64,000 nt of DNA from contig NZ_CP113116.1 of NCBI RefSeq assembly GCF_026625985.1, positions 2,852,001 through 2,916,000 on the forward strand, given 5' to 3'. The stretch is from Mycobacterium sp. Aquia_213 (GTDB taxonomy: Bacteria > Actinomycetota > Actinomycetes > Mycobacteriales > Mycobacteriaceae). A program made the position numbers and the translations under genes. Below are positions 47,324 to 55,319 of the stretch, one piece after another. Each line of letters starts with the position of its first letter. Position 1 is the first letter of the stretch. The notes under the pieces are model-generated. The model saw only the letters and a list, made by a program, of their open reading frames with translations. It had not been told where the DNA came from and did not search any database.

Positions 47324-48774
47324 CGGTGTGCGGCCGCGTGCGTTCCGGCGCGGCGACCGAAGAACGATCCCTCGCCCAGCTGCGTGCCGCTGGCATAACC
47401 CTTGCCGTCCTGGGCGATGTTGGACGCACACGCGCCGACCGCGTACAGGCCGGGCACCACCGTGCCGTCTTCGCGCAGCACCTGACCGTCCACCGAGGTG
47501 GCCAGCCCGCCGACGGTGAATCCGGCGTACATCGCCTTGCCCAGTGACATGTCGAACGCACCCCAGGGGCCTTTGTCTTGCGCCGCAAGGAATTCCGGCT
47601 GCTTGTGGAAATCCGGGTCCTCGCCCTTGGCCGCGAACTCGTTGTAGCGGTCCAGCGTCGCGACCAGGTTGCCTTCGGGGATGCCAAGTGCCGCTTCCAT
47701 TTCGGGGACGGTTTCCCAGCCGTCGATCAGTGGCACCAGCGGCATCGTCGGGTGCTCCAGGTGCGCCTCGTCGACGATCAGGAATGCGGCGCTGTCCGGT
47801 TGATCCATGATGAAGCCAGACGTGCGGGAGTGATAGCAGTCCTCGGTGACGAACCGCTGGCCCAGCTTGTTCACGATGATCCCGGTCAGCAGAATCGACG
47901 GCGGGTACGGCGGAGCGGTGATGAAGATCTGGTCCATGTGCTGGGTGGCGCCGCCGGCCGAGACCCCCATCCGGATGCCGAGGCCGTCGTCGTAGGTATT
48001 GCCCAGCACGAACGGCTTCTCGGCGAGCTTCGGCGTGTACTTGGCTACCATCTCCGAGTTCATCACGAATCCCCCGGCGGCAATGACGACCGACTTTGCC
48101 TTGATCGCACCGGTTTCGGCGAACTGCTTCCACGTCGCACCGGTCACCGCCCCCAAATCATCCACGATCAGTTCGGTGGCACCGGTCTCGTAGCGGATTT
48201 GCACACCCAAGCTCGCGGCCCGCTTGACCAACAGGTCGATCACCATGCTGGCCCCGCCGGTGTCGCCGGGCACCGGCACCTTGTGGCCGCGCGGTGCCGG
48301 CACTGCCTGCTCCAGGAAGGGCCACACCTTCTCGTTGCCGGTGAACATCAATCCCTCGGTGTTGGGCTGAATCACCGCTTTGCCCGGGAAGTAGCTGCGC
48401 TCGAACTGGAAACCCAGATCCTCCAGCCAGTTGAAGTGCTCGACGCTGCCGTCGCTGTACGCACGAATCTTCTCGTGGTCGGGTTCGCGAGACACTGCGA
48501 CGAGGTACTTGTACATCTCCTCGGCGGAGTCGTCATGGCCGGTGGCCTGCTGGACCGCGGTGCCGCCACCCAGGTAAAAGTGGCCGCCGGCCATGGACGT
48601 GGTCCCGCCCGCCGCGGCGGCGCGCTCGACGACCAGCACCCGCGCGCCGGCGGCCGCCGCACTCACCGCCGCGCATCCGCCGCCGATGCCGAAGCCGATC
48701 ACGAGCACGTCGACGTCGTCCGACCAGGACGTCACCGTGTCCGCGTTGACCGTTGCTGGGATCTCGGTGCTCAT
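47320..48774 (-). CDS. FAD-binding flavoprotein, fumarate reductase / ketosteroid dehydrogenase type (Rv1817)
   Basis: 484-residue FAD enzyme. The Rossmann motif is VLVIGFGIGGGCAAVSAAAAG followed by RVLVVERAAAAGGTTSMAGGHFYLGGGT, and the C-terminal GLYAVGACASNIAQDGKGYASG closes the FAD site. The family includes 3-ketosteroid dehydrogenases and fumarate reductases; the substrate is unknown. ATG 48774 is preceded by AGGAGGA at 9-10 bp; a GTG three codons earlier is too close to that site. Confidence 0.9.
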   Translation of the reverse strand: MSTEIPATVNADTVTSWSDDVDVLVIGFGIGGGCAAVSAAAAGARVLVVERAAAAGGTTSMAGGHFYLGGGTAVQQATGHDDSAEEMYKYLVAVSREPDHEKIRAYSDGSVEHFNWLEDLGFQFERSYFPGKAVIQPNTEGLMFTGNEKVWPFLEQAVPAPRGHKVPVPGDTGGASMVIDLLVKRAASLGVQIRYETGATELIVDDLGAVTGATWKQFAETGAIKAKSVVIAAGGFVMNSEMVAKYTPKLAEKPFVLGNTYDDGLGIRMGVSAGGATQHMDQIFITAPPYPPSILLTGIIVNKLGQRFVTEDCYHSRTSGFIMDQPDSAAFLIVDEAHLEHPTMPLVPLIDGWETVPEMEAALGIPEGNLVATLDRYNEFAAKGEDPDFHKQPEFLAAQDKGPWGAFDMSLGKAMYAGFTVGGLATSVDGQVLREDGTVVPGLYAVGACASNIAQDGKGYASGTQLGEGSFFGRRAGTHAAAHR

Positions 48775-48865
48775 TGGCGCCACTCCTCCTGATCGCGTTG
48801 ATCGCGGCGTTCCCCTCGTCGCTGCGCGGCTGGGGGTGCCCCCACTGCACCGTCGCCGGCGCAGC

Positions 48866-49366
48866 TCACCCTTGCTCCTGTTTGATGTAGTCGTAAAACG
48901 CCCTCATCTCGGGCGAAATGTATGCGATCTCCACAAACGGCACAGCCGCCTGCGGGGCTGCGAGGTAAGCGAATTGGATTCCGCCGGGCATCACGCCCTG
49001 CTGCACCACCTCGGCGCCGTGGTTCGCGGCGTCGGCCAGTGCCGCATCGAATTGCTCGGGGCTTTCGGCCTCCATGCAGATGTGGTGCAAACCCGGCCCA
49101 CAGGCGCGAAGAAATTCACTATAGACGTTCTCCCCGCTGACCGGTTCGATCAGCTCCAGCTGCATGTCGCCGAGATAGCTCAAGGAGATGCTGGCGACGA
49201 AGTCGGCCGGCTTGCCACGGTAGCTGCAGCTATCCGGAGCAAAGTGCACCTCGGGTATCCGCACCCACTTCCGGGCGCCTAATAGGCCGGTGAGAGCCGT
49301 TTCGGTGGCATCCAGATTCTGGGTAACCCAGGCGATCTGTATCGGTGATTGAACTTCAAGCGTCAT
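48866..49366 (-). CDS. VOC (glyoxalase/dioxygenase) superfamily protein
   Basis: 166 residues with paired beta-alpha-beta-beta-beta modules: IQIAWVTQNLDATETALTGLLG in the first, LHHICMEAESPEQFDAAL in the second, and QLELIEPVSGENVYSEFL with a metal-type Glu. The pattern is close to methylmalonyl-CoA epimerase or steroid-related VOC proteins. It is 91 bp upstream of, and in the same direction as, the flavoprotein gene, so both could act in one pathway. It has no counterpart I recall at this point in M. tuberculosis. Confidence 0.83.
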   Translation of the reverse strand: MTLEVQSPIQIAWVTQNLDATETALTGLLGARKWVRIPEVHFAPDSCSYRGKPADFVASISLSYLGDMQLELIEPVSGENVYSEFLRACGPGLHHICMEAESPEQFDAALADAANHGAEVVQQGVMPGGIQFAYLAAPQAAVPFVEIAYISPEMRAFYDYIKQEQG

Positions 49367-49493
49367 CGTTTGGCAGGATAGCCCAGTCTGTCGGCGCCCA
49401 GAAAGGGCCAGAAAGTCTTTGCCGTAATCCGGTGCTCGGCGCCTGGAAACGTCGGGTGAACATGTTCTAATTCGGCCGGCCGGCTCGGTGCGG

Positions 49494-50177
49494 TCAGTGC
49501 TGGGCGAGCATGTCCACCAACAGGCCGAGCTGAGTGTCGAAGACGGCCTCCGGATCGGTCACGGTGTCGGCGCCGTACTGGCCGAACACCTCGAGGCTGA
49601 TGGCCCCCAGCACCCCGGCCCAGAACAAGAAGCACTTGGCGATGACGGCGTCGTCGCCGGGAAAGCTGAACTCTTGCCGGATCCGGTCGAAATCAGACGA
49701 CATCGGTTGGGAGACAACAGTATTGGTCAGCCTGATATCTCCGGTGGTGATCCCGGCGGCGATGGCGTCGAAGATGGCTCCCACCACGCGGGTGCCGACG
49801 CCGACGGTGCGCTCGGCGGGCGCGTGATATCCGGGAACCGGGCTGCCGTACAGCAGCGCCCATTGCTCGGGATGCTCCACCGCCCAGCGCCGCGCCGCCC
49901 GGGCGATGGCGACGACGTCGTCACTCCACAGTTCGTCCGCGGTGTCGCGGGCCCGGTCCACCGCGTTGGCCAGGTCCGAATAGGCGTCGATGAGCAGCAG
50001 GGTGAGCAATTCGTCTCGGCTGGACACGTATCGGTACACCGCCGAGGAGACCATGCCCAGGTCGCGCGCGATCGCACGCAGCGACAGCCCGGCCGCGCCG
50101 CGATCGACCAGGTGGCGACGGCCCAGCTCGACGATGCGCGTCTCGATCTGTTCCCGCGACTCCTGGCGTTTGCCCAC
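49494..50177 (-). CDS. TetR-family repressor (Rv1816-like)
   Basis: 227 residues from GTG 50177. The TetR HTH is at about 10-60: IETRIVELGRRHLVDRGAAGLSLRAIARDLGMVSSAVYRYVSSRDELLTLLL; the rest is a helical ligand-binding domain. An in-frame TTG at 50195 would match the N-terminus I recall for Rv1816. It is divergent from a Ddn-type nitroreductase across 121 bp with clear inverted repeats, suggesting autoregulation and control of that gene. Confidence 0.9.
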   Translation of the reverse strand: MGKRQESREQIETRIVELGRRHLVDRGAAGLSLRAIARDLGMVSSAVYRYVSSRDELLTLLLIDAYSDLANAVDRARDTADELWSDDVVAIARAARRWAVEHPEQWALLYGSPVPGYHAPAERTVGVGTRVVGAIFDAIAAGITTGDIRLTNTVVSQPMSSDFDRIRQEFSFPGDDAVIAKCFLFWAGVLGAISLEVFGQYGADTVTDPEAVFDTQLGLLVDMLAQH

Positions 50178-50208
50178 GTGGCCAGTGTGACACAAATCGA
50201 GATCACCG

Positions 50209-50265
50209 CTCTTGCTTTTCGATGAGTGTTGTGCCATTGTGACCAAGCAAGAGAGCACTGCTCTC
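50209..50265. promoter_or_regulatory. Inverted repeats in TetR/Ddn divergent promoter
   Basis: CTCTTGCTT (50209-50217) and AAGCAAGAG (50245-50253) are perfect 9-bp complements 27 bp apart. Overlapping the second arm, GAGAGC-ACT-GCTCTC (50251-50265) forms a shorter dyad. Such sites between a TetR gene and a divergent enzyme gene are typical operators. Assignment to this TetR is inference from position. Confidence 0.55.
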
Positions 50266-50298
50266 AAGTGTTCCGAATGCCGGCCGAGAGGATCCACG

Positions 50299-50742
50299 AT
50301 GTCCACCCGCTACGAAGAACCCAACCGGGCCGCCCGCGCCGGTAACGCCGTCATCCGCTTGCTCGCCGACCTCGGGGTCAGCATCGCCGGAACCCGGGCG
50401 CTGCGGGTCCGGGGACGCAAGTCGGGCAAGCAGCGCGCCGTGGTGATCAACCTGCTGACCATCGACGGTGTGGACTACCTCGTCTCGCCGAGGGGCAACA
50501 CGCAGTGGGCGCGCAACGTCAGGGCCGCCGGCGTCGTCGAAGTGGGGCCGCGCTGGCGGCGGCGACGCGTCGAGGCCATCGAGGTCGACGACGCGGCCAA
50601 GCCGGCGTTGTTGAAGCGCTACCTGGACAGGTGGTACTGGCAGGTCAAGGGCTATGTGGCCGGCCTGACGCCGGAGTCCAGCGAGGACGAGTTCCGGGCC
50701 GGCGCACCGTCGATACCGGTGTTCGTGCTCAGGTCACTCTGA
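50299..50742 (+). CDS. F420-dependent (deazaflavin) nitroreductase family protein, Ddn-like
   Basis: 147 residues from ATG 50299 (GAGAGGATC upstream). The split beta-barrel of the Ddn/FDOR-A group is indicated by RVRGRKSGKQRAVVINLLTIDGVDYLVSPRGNTQWARNVRAAG. These proteins use F420H2 to reduce quinones or nitro compounds. Likely under control of the divergent TetR. The gene seems to replace nothing in M. tuberculosis, where Rv1815 follows Rv1816 directly as I recall. Confidence 0.87.
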   Translation: MSTRYEEPNRAARAGNAVIRLLADLGVSIAGTRALRVRGRKSGKQRAVVINLLTIDGVDYLVSPRGNTQWARNVRAAGVVEVGPRWRRRRVEAIEVDDAAKPALLKRYLDRWYWQVKGYVAGLTPESSEDEFRAGAPSIPVFVLRSL

Positions 50743-50747
50743 CGTGG

Positions 50748-51425
50748 CTAGCCGGGGTTGACTTGCCCTGACATGTCCTGGTGAACCTGTTCCGAGGTGG
50801 ACCGCCACGACACGGCCGCGGGAAAGTCGCCCCACATGCTGTTGAAGATGCCGACGATCTGTCCGGGACCGCCGCCGGCCAGGTAGACCGGTCCGCCCGA
50901 GTCGCCCGGGTGGCTCTGGACGCCGTGGGACATGGTGAACCAGCCGTTGTTCACGGCTTCGACGGTCCCGCAGGTCTCACCGGTGGACACGCCGAAGTGG
51001 CAGACCGCCTGCCCGGGGGAAAGCGCGACGTTCGGGCTCGACACCAACGCACGTCCGCCCGGCAGAATGTTGTTCAGCGGAATATTGGGATCCAGCGCGA
51101 TCACCTCGTAGTCGCTGATCGCCTGGTCGACGGCGACCGTCGAGCCGCTGGGGGTGTCGTCGCGAAAGGTCGCGAGATGGCCGATCGGGTTGCGGTTCTT
51201 GTCGGTGACGATGTTTCCGGTGCTGCGGCAGTGCCCCGCGGTGTAGGCGATTCTCGCGGCCTGATCGACGTAGCCCAGCGTGCACAGCCGGTTGTCCTGC
51301 AGGATCTCCATGCCCGGGGACACCACCACCGCGTCCGCGTGGGCCGTGGCGGCCGGCACACCAGGCGTGCAGGCCAGGGCAGTAACCGCGGCCGCCAGTA
51401 CGCGAAGGGCCATGCGATACACCAT
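50748..51425 (-). CDS. Secreted trypsin-like serine protease (Rv1815-like)
   Basis: 225 residues from ATG 51425 with a Sec signal peptide (MVYRMALRVLAAAVTALACTPG, likely cleavage near ATAHA-DA at residue 31). The catalytic triad is visible: His65 (YTAGHC), Asp105 (ISDYEVIAL) and Ser176 (HPGDSGGP). Cysteine pairs suggest disulphides. An S1-type protease acting outside the cell; substrate unknown. It converges on the Ddn gene, with 5 bp between stops. Confidence 0.9.
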   Translation of the reverse strand: MVYRMALRVLAAAVTALACTPGVPAATAHADAVVVSPGMEILQDNRLCTLGYVDQAARIAYTAGHCRSTGNIVTDKNRNPIGHLATFRDDTPSGSTVAVDQAISDYEVIALDPNIPLNNILPGGRALVSSPNVALSPGQAVCHFGVSTGETCGTVEAVNNGWFTMSHGVQSHPGDSGGPVYLAGGGPGQIVGIFNSMWGDFPAAVSWRSTSEQVHQDMSGQVNPG

Positions 51426-51520
51426 GGACGGACTCCGTTCCGTCAAGGCCGGCGCGTGCTCCGACCACAAGTTGAGATTACGTCGTTACTGATTTGTCAT
51501 CGACCGATTCGCGGTCGGCG

Positions 51521-52456
51521 TTACAACGACGAGGCCAGCCGAACGGAGTCGTCGGTCTGAGCAGCCAGGCGCGGAGTCCAGCCGGGCGGTCCGAATACAT
51601 AGCCCAGCCGGTCGCGAAGCCGGCTCGCCGAGCGCCAGTCGCGGGCGATCGCGACGTATTCGCGCGTCTGCAGGTTCCAGATGTTGAAGGTGTCCACCTG
51701 CTTGGTGAGGCCGTAATGCGGGCGGAACAGCTCGGCCTGGAAACTGCCGAACAGGCGGTCCCAGATGATGAAGATGCCGCCGTAGTTCTTGTCGAGGTAC
51801 ACCTGGTCCATGCCGTGGTGCACCCGGTGGTGTGACGGTGTGTTGAAGACGAACTCGATCGGCCGTGGGAGCTTGCCGATTCGTTCGGTGTGCACCCAGT
51901 ACTGGTAGATCAAATTCACCGAGAAGGCGAAGAACACCATCCAGGGCGGAATCCCCAACAGCGGCAACGGAATCCACATCAGGATCTCGCCGCTGTTGTT
52001 CCACTTCTGGCGAAGTGCGGTCGCGAAGTTGAAGTACTGGCTGGAGTGGTGGGCCTGGTGTGTGGCCCAGATCAGCCGCACCCGGTGGGCGATGCGGTGG
52101 TAGGCGTAGTACAGCAGGTCGACGCCGACGATCGCGATGACCCAGGTGTACCACTGGTCTACCCGCAGGTGCCACGGCGCCACGTAGGCATAAATCGCCG
52201 CATACCCGAGCAGAGCCAGGGTCTTCCAGCCGGCCGTGGTGGCCACCGAAACCAGCCCCATCGAGATGCTCGCCCACGAATCGCGGGTCAGATAGGCACC
52301 CGACGCCGGCCGGGGGTCCTCGGCCTCGAGGCGCTCGAGCTTGCGTGCCGCGGTCCACTCGAGAATCAGCAACAGCAGAAAAAACGGTATCGCGAACAGC
52401 ACCGGGTCCCGCATTTGCGGAGGTAACCCGAACCAGAACCCGGTGGCGGCATTCAC
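51521..52456 (-). CDS. erg3: Sterol desaturase / fatty-acid hydroxylase family membrane protein
   Basis: 311-residue di-iron membrane oxygenase. The histidine boxes are HRIAH (120-124), HQAHH (133-137) and HHRVHH (209-214), with flanking hydrophobic helices. The M. tuberculosis counterpart Rv1814 carries the name erg3, but a sterol substrate has not been shown; lipid or carotenoid hydroxylation is equally possible. It is divergent from the NDH-like gene, starts 63 bp apart. Confidence 0.9.
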   Translation of the reverse strand: MNAATGFWFGLPPQMRDPVLFAIPFFLLLLILEWTAARKLERLEAEDPRPASGAYLTRDSWASISMGLVSVATTAGWKTLALLGYAAIYAYVAPWHLRVDQWYTWVIAIVGVDLLYYAYHRIAHRVRLIWATHQAHHSSQYFNFATALRQKWNNSGEILMWIPLPLLGIPPWMVFFAFSVNLIYQYWVHTERIGKLPRPIEFVFNTPSHHRVHHGMDQVYLDKNYGGIFIIWDRLFGSFQAELFRPHYGLTKQVDTFNIWNLQTREYVAIARDWRSASRLRDRLGYVFGPPGWTPRLAAQTDDSVRLASSL

Positions 52457-52519
52457 ACAGATAGATTACGACGGTCGGCTGCCGATGCCGGCCACCCCGA
52501 CCTGTGAGGTGGTGAGCAC

Positions 52520-53719
52520 GTGACCGCTGTGCTGGTGGTCGGCTCCGGTTTTGCGGGGTTATGGGCGGCGCTGGGCGCTGCCCGACGACTCGACGAACTC
52601 GCAGTGCCGGCGGGGACGGTCGATGTCACCGTGCTGAGCGCTACCGGATTCCACGACATCCGGGTCCGCAATTACGAGGCGGATTTGAGCGCCTGCCGCA
52701 TCCCGCTCGCCGACGTTCTCGAACCCGCCGGCGTGGCTCATGTCGCCACCGAGGTGACCGCGATCGACGCCGGCGCGCGCACCGTGGCCACCGCGGACGG
52801 TGCGGTGTACGGCTACGACCGGCTGGTGCTGGCCTCGGGCAGTCGGGTGCTCAAACCCGCCGTACCGGGTCTGCCGGAGTTCGGCTTTGACGTCGACACC
52901 TATGACGGCGCCGTCGCGCTGCAGCGGCATCTGCAGCGGCTTGCCGACGCTCCCCCGGCACCTGCGGCGGCGACGGTCGTCGTGGTCGGGGCCGGGCTGA
53001 CCGGCATCGAGACGGCGTGTGAGCTGCCGAACCGGTTGCGCGCGTTGTTTTCTCGAGAGCATGTCACTGCGCGGGTGATTCTCGTCGACCGCAATCCGCT
53101 GGTCGGCTCGGACATGGGATCTTCGGCCCGGCCGGTGATCGAGAAGGCATTGTCGGACAATGGGATTGAGACGAGAACGGGGGTCGGTGTCGCCGCGGTC
53201 AGCCCCAGCGGCGTGTCGCTGTCCTCGGGTGAGCAGCTGGAAGCGGCGACGGTGGTGTGGTGTGCCGGGATGCGGGCCAGCTCGCTGACCGAACAGCTGC
53301 CGGTCGACCACGACCCGTCGGGTCGGGTAACCGTCGATGACTACCTGCGGGTGATCGGGGTCGAGTCGATCTTCGCCGCGGGAGACGTGGCGGCGGCCCG
53401 CATGGATGACCAGCACCTGTCGGTGATGTCGTGTCAGCATGGGCGGCCGATGGGCCGTTATGCCGGCTACAACGTCATCAGCGACCTGTGTGGCGAACCG
53501 ATGCTGCCCCTTCGAATCCCTTGGTATGTAACGGTTCTCGATCTGGGACCGGCTGGCGCCGTCTACACCGAAGGGTGGGACCGGGTGGTGGTCTCGACGG
53601 GTGCGCAAGCCAAGACCACCAAGCAGACCATCAACTCGCGGCGGATCTATCCCCCACTGACCGGCATCCGCGCCGACCTGCTGGCCGCGGCCGCACCGGA
53701 GCTACAGGCCCGCCCGTAG
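52520..53719 (+). CDS. NADH dehydrogenase-like FAD flavoprotein (Rv1812c-like)
   Basis: 399-residue two-Rossmann flavoprotein: AVLVVGSGFAGLWAALGAARR (FAD) and VVVVGAGLTGIETACELPNR (NADH), with ESIFAAGDVAAARM near the end. It resembles ndh at 4996 in fold but lacks the C-terminal membrane helix, so it is probably a soluble or loosely bound dehydrogenase. Converges on mgtC with 5 bp between stops. Rv1813c, the dormancy-linked neighbour, is absent. Confidence 0.9.
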   Translation: MTAVLVVGSGFAGLWAALGAARRLDELAVPAGTVDVTVLSATGFHDIRVRNYEADLSACRIPLADVLEPAGVAHVATEVTAIDAGARTVATADGAVYGYDRLVLASGSRVLKPAVPGLPEFGFDVDTYDGAVALQRHLQRLADAPPAPAAATVVVVGAGLTGIETACELPNRLRALFSREHVTARVILVDRNPLVGSDMGSSARPVIEKALSDNGIETRTGVGVAAVSPSGVSLSSGEQLEAATVVWCAGMRASSLTEQLPVDHDPSGRVTVDDYLRVIGVESIFAAGDVAAARMDDQHLSVMSCQHGRPMGRYAGYNVISDLCGEPMLPLRIPWYVTVLDLGPAGAVYTEGWDRVVVSTGAQAKTTKQTINSRRIYPPLTGIRADLLAAAAPELQARP

Positions 53720-53724
53720 TCTCG

Positions 53725-54435
53725 TCACTCGGATTGCAATTCGTCCCCGGCGTACCACTGCACCGCGCGAACTCCGGGTTGCAGGGACAGCTCGGCCACC
53801 AATCGTTCGAGCTTGGCCGGTGTGCGACCATCCACGAGAAGGTGTGCGGTCAAGGTGATCTCGTCGTCTGCGGCCTGTCCGGTGTGGATGCCGCGCAGCG
53901 TGAGGTCGTTGCTGCTGGCGTGCTGGACCAGTTGAGCGCGGGCGTACTTCTCGGATTTTGGGCGACAGATCGCCTGCACCAGGAAGGGTTGACGGCCCTC
54001 GTCTTCTTCGGAGTCGTTGTCGTGGTCGATCGCCCGCCCCAGCGGGCGGCCCACCACGTGGATGGTGATGACGGCGGCGGTCGCGATCAGGGTGAATAGC
54101 AGGTTGCCGGAGGCAGCCAGCACGCCGATCGCCGCGGAGCACCACAGCGTAGCGGCGGTGTTGAGGCCGCGGACGTTGACGCCCTCGCGCAGGATCACTC
54201 CACCACCGAGGAACCCGATACCGGACACCACATAGGACGCGACCCGGGTGGGGCTGCTGTCCTGGGTGGCAACCGCGTACAGCACGAACAAGGTCGCACC
54301 GGCGGCGACCAGTGCGTTCGTTCGCAGGCCGGCCCGGCGCGCTCGCCATTGCCGTTCCATGCCGACCAGGGCGCCGCAACCCACCCCGACGCCCAGCCGG
54401 AGCGCGAAATCGGCGACGCTCAGCGTTTGCGTCAT
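53725..54435 (-). CDS. mgtC: Virulence-associated magnesium-stress protein MgtC
   Basis: 236 residues. The N-terminal half has about four membrane helices with the MgtC signature (LRLGVGVGCGALVGMERQWRARRAGLRTNALVAAGATLFVL, GIGFLGGGVILREG, NTAATLWCSAAIG). The C-terminal half (about 150-236) is a soluble ACT-like domain. In M. tuberculosis MgtC is needed for growth at low Mg2+ and in macrophages. It is the last gene of the M-box/PPE/DUF732 series, 140 bp behind a DUF732 gene; no second M-box is seen in front of it. Confidence 0.95.
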   Translation of the reverse strand: MTQTLSVADFALRLGVGVGCGALVGMERQWRARRAGLRTNALVAAGATLFVLYAVATQDSSPTRVASYVVSGIGFLGGGVILREGVNVRGLNTAATLWCSAAIGVLAASGNLLFTLIATAAVITIHVVGRPLGRAIDHDNDSEEDEGRQPFLVQAICRPKSEKYARAQLVQHASSNDLTLRGIHTGQAADDEITLTAHLLVDGRTPAKLERLVAELSLQPGVRAVQWYAGDELQSE

Positions 54436-54575
54436 GCCGGTGTCCTTCCCCGAAGCCCTTCCCCGTGGCTATGCGGCGAGTAAACCACCATTAGGTGAAC
54501 GAGAGATGGATTCCAGCCCGACCCGTTGCGCGGCGGACATCCGGACGAAACCCAGTGTGCTGCGCGGCGATCCGC

Positions 54576-54914
54576 CTATCGCACCGCGGCCTGTTGACTG
54601 CCGCCGAGTTGTTGGGGGCAGTAGTACTTCGCCGAAATTCCCACGAACAGGGTTGCATGGTCCGTGGTCAATCCGGGGTTTTCCTTCTGCAGGTTTTGGA
54701 TGAGGTCCGAGCCGGCCTTGCCCGCTCCGATCCAGCCGCACACCGCTTTGCCGAACGCGACGGCCCGACCCGAGTCGGTGTAGTGGATGCCCGCGCTGCG
54801 CACGGTCGCCAGGAATTCGGCGTCGTCGGCGCCGACATCCGGATCGCCATGGGCGGGCGCCGCCAGGCCGATCATTGCGGAGACACCGAGTAGCGCTAGA
54901 AGCCGTCGCATCAA
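54576..54914 (-). CDS. Secreted DUF732 protein (Rv1810-like), copy next to mgtC
   Basis: 112 residues with a signal peptide (MMRRLLALLGVSAMIGLAAPAHG-DPD) and the DUF732 core: DDAEFLATVRSAGI, GKAVCGWIGAG, YYCPQQL. Two conserved cysteines (in AVCG and YYCP) probably form a disulphide. Function unknown; the M. tuberculosis homologue is also beside mgtC. It lies 16 bp after another DUF732 gene, so both are co-transcribed. Confidence 0.9.
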   Translation of the reverse strand: MMRRLLALLGVSAMIGLAAPAHGDPDVGADDAEFLATVRSAGIHYTDSGRAVAFGKAVCGWIGAGKAGSDLIQNLQKENPGLTTDHATLFVGISAKYYCPQQLGGSQQAAVR

Positions 54915-54930
54915 CTCAGCCGACTCCTTA

Positions 54931-55254
54931 TCAGGCCTTCGAAAGTTGGTGCGGGCAATAGAACTTCGCCGAGATCAACGCGAAGTTCGATGCCATCTCC
55001 ATATCCATGCCGGGATTGCGGCTCTTCACGTCGTGGAGCAGCTCCAAATTGTCCTCGCCGTTGTTCAAGCAGGAGCACACTGCTCGTCCTGCCGCGACGG
55101 CAGCACCCTCGCTGGAGAAGCTGAAGCCGGCTTGCCGCAGTGCGGCAAGGAAGCCCGCATCATCGCCATTCGGCTCCGGCACGGGATCGGCGTACGCCGG
55201 CCCTGCGAGACCGATCATGGCGGCAACGCCAAGTATCGCCATTAGCCGTTTCAT
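54931..55254 (-). CDS. Secreted DUF732 protein, second copy
   Basis: 107 residues: signal peptide MKRLMAILGVAAMIGLAGPAYA with cleavage before DPVPEP, then DDAGFLAALRQAGFSFSSEG, RAVCSCLNNGED and FYCPHQL. It has an extra cysteine (CSC) compared with its neighbours. The signal peptide is nearly the same as in the next gene, pointing to tandem duplication. Located 65 bp after a PPE gene. Confidence 0.88.
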   Translation of the reverse strand: MKRLMAILGVAAMIGLAGPAYADPVPEPNGDDAGFLAALRQAGFSFSSEGAAVAAGRAVCSCLNNGEDNLELLHDVKSRNPGMDMEMASNFALISAKFYCPHQLSKA

Positions 55255-55319
55255 AGTTCATCGTCCTCCCATCGCGAGGGCATTTTCGGTTCTAGGGTGA
55301 TAGTCAAAGTCCTTGTCCC

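Noticed and set aside
54485..54510. ATTAGGTGAACGAGAG on the plus strand near mgtC as an M-box
   Set aside because: Wrong strand for mgtC and no further M-box elements.
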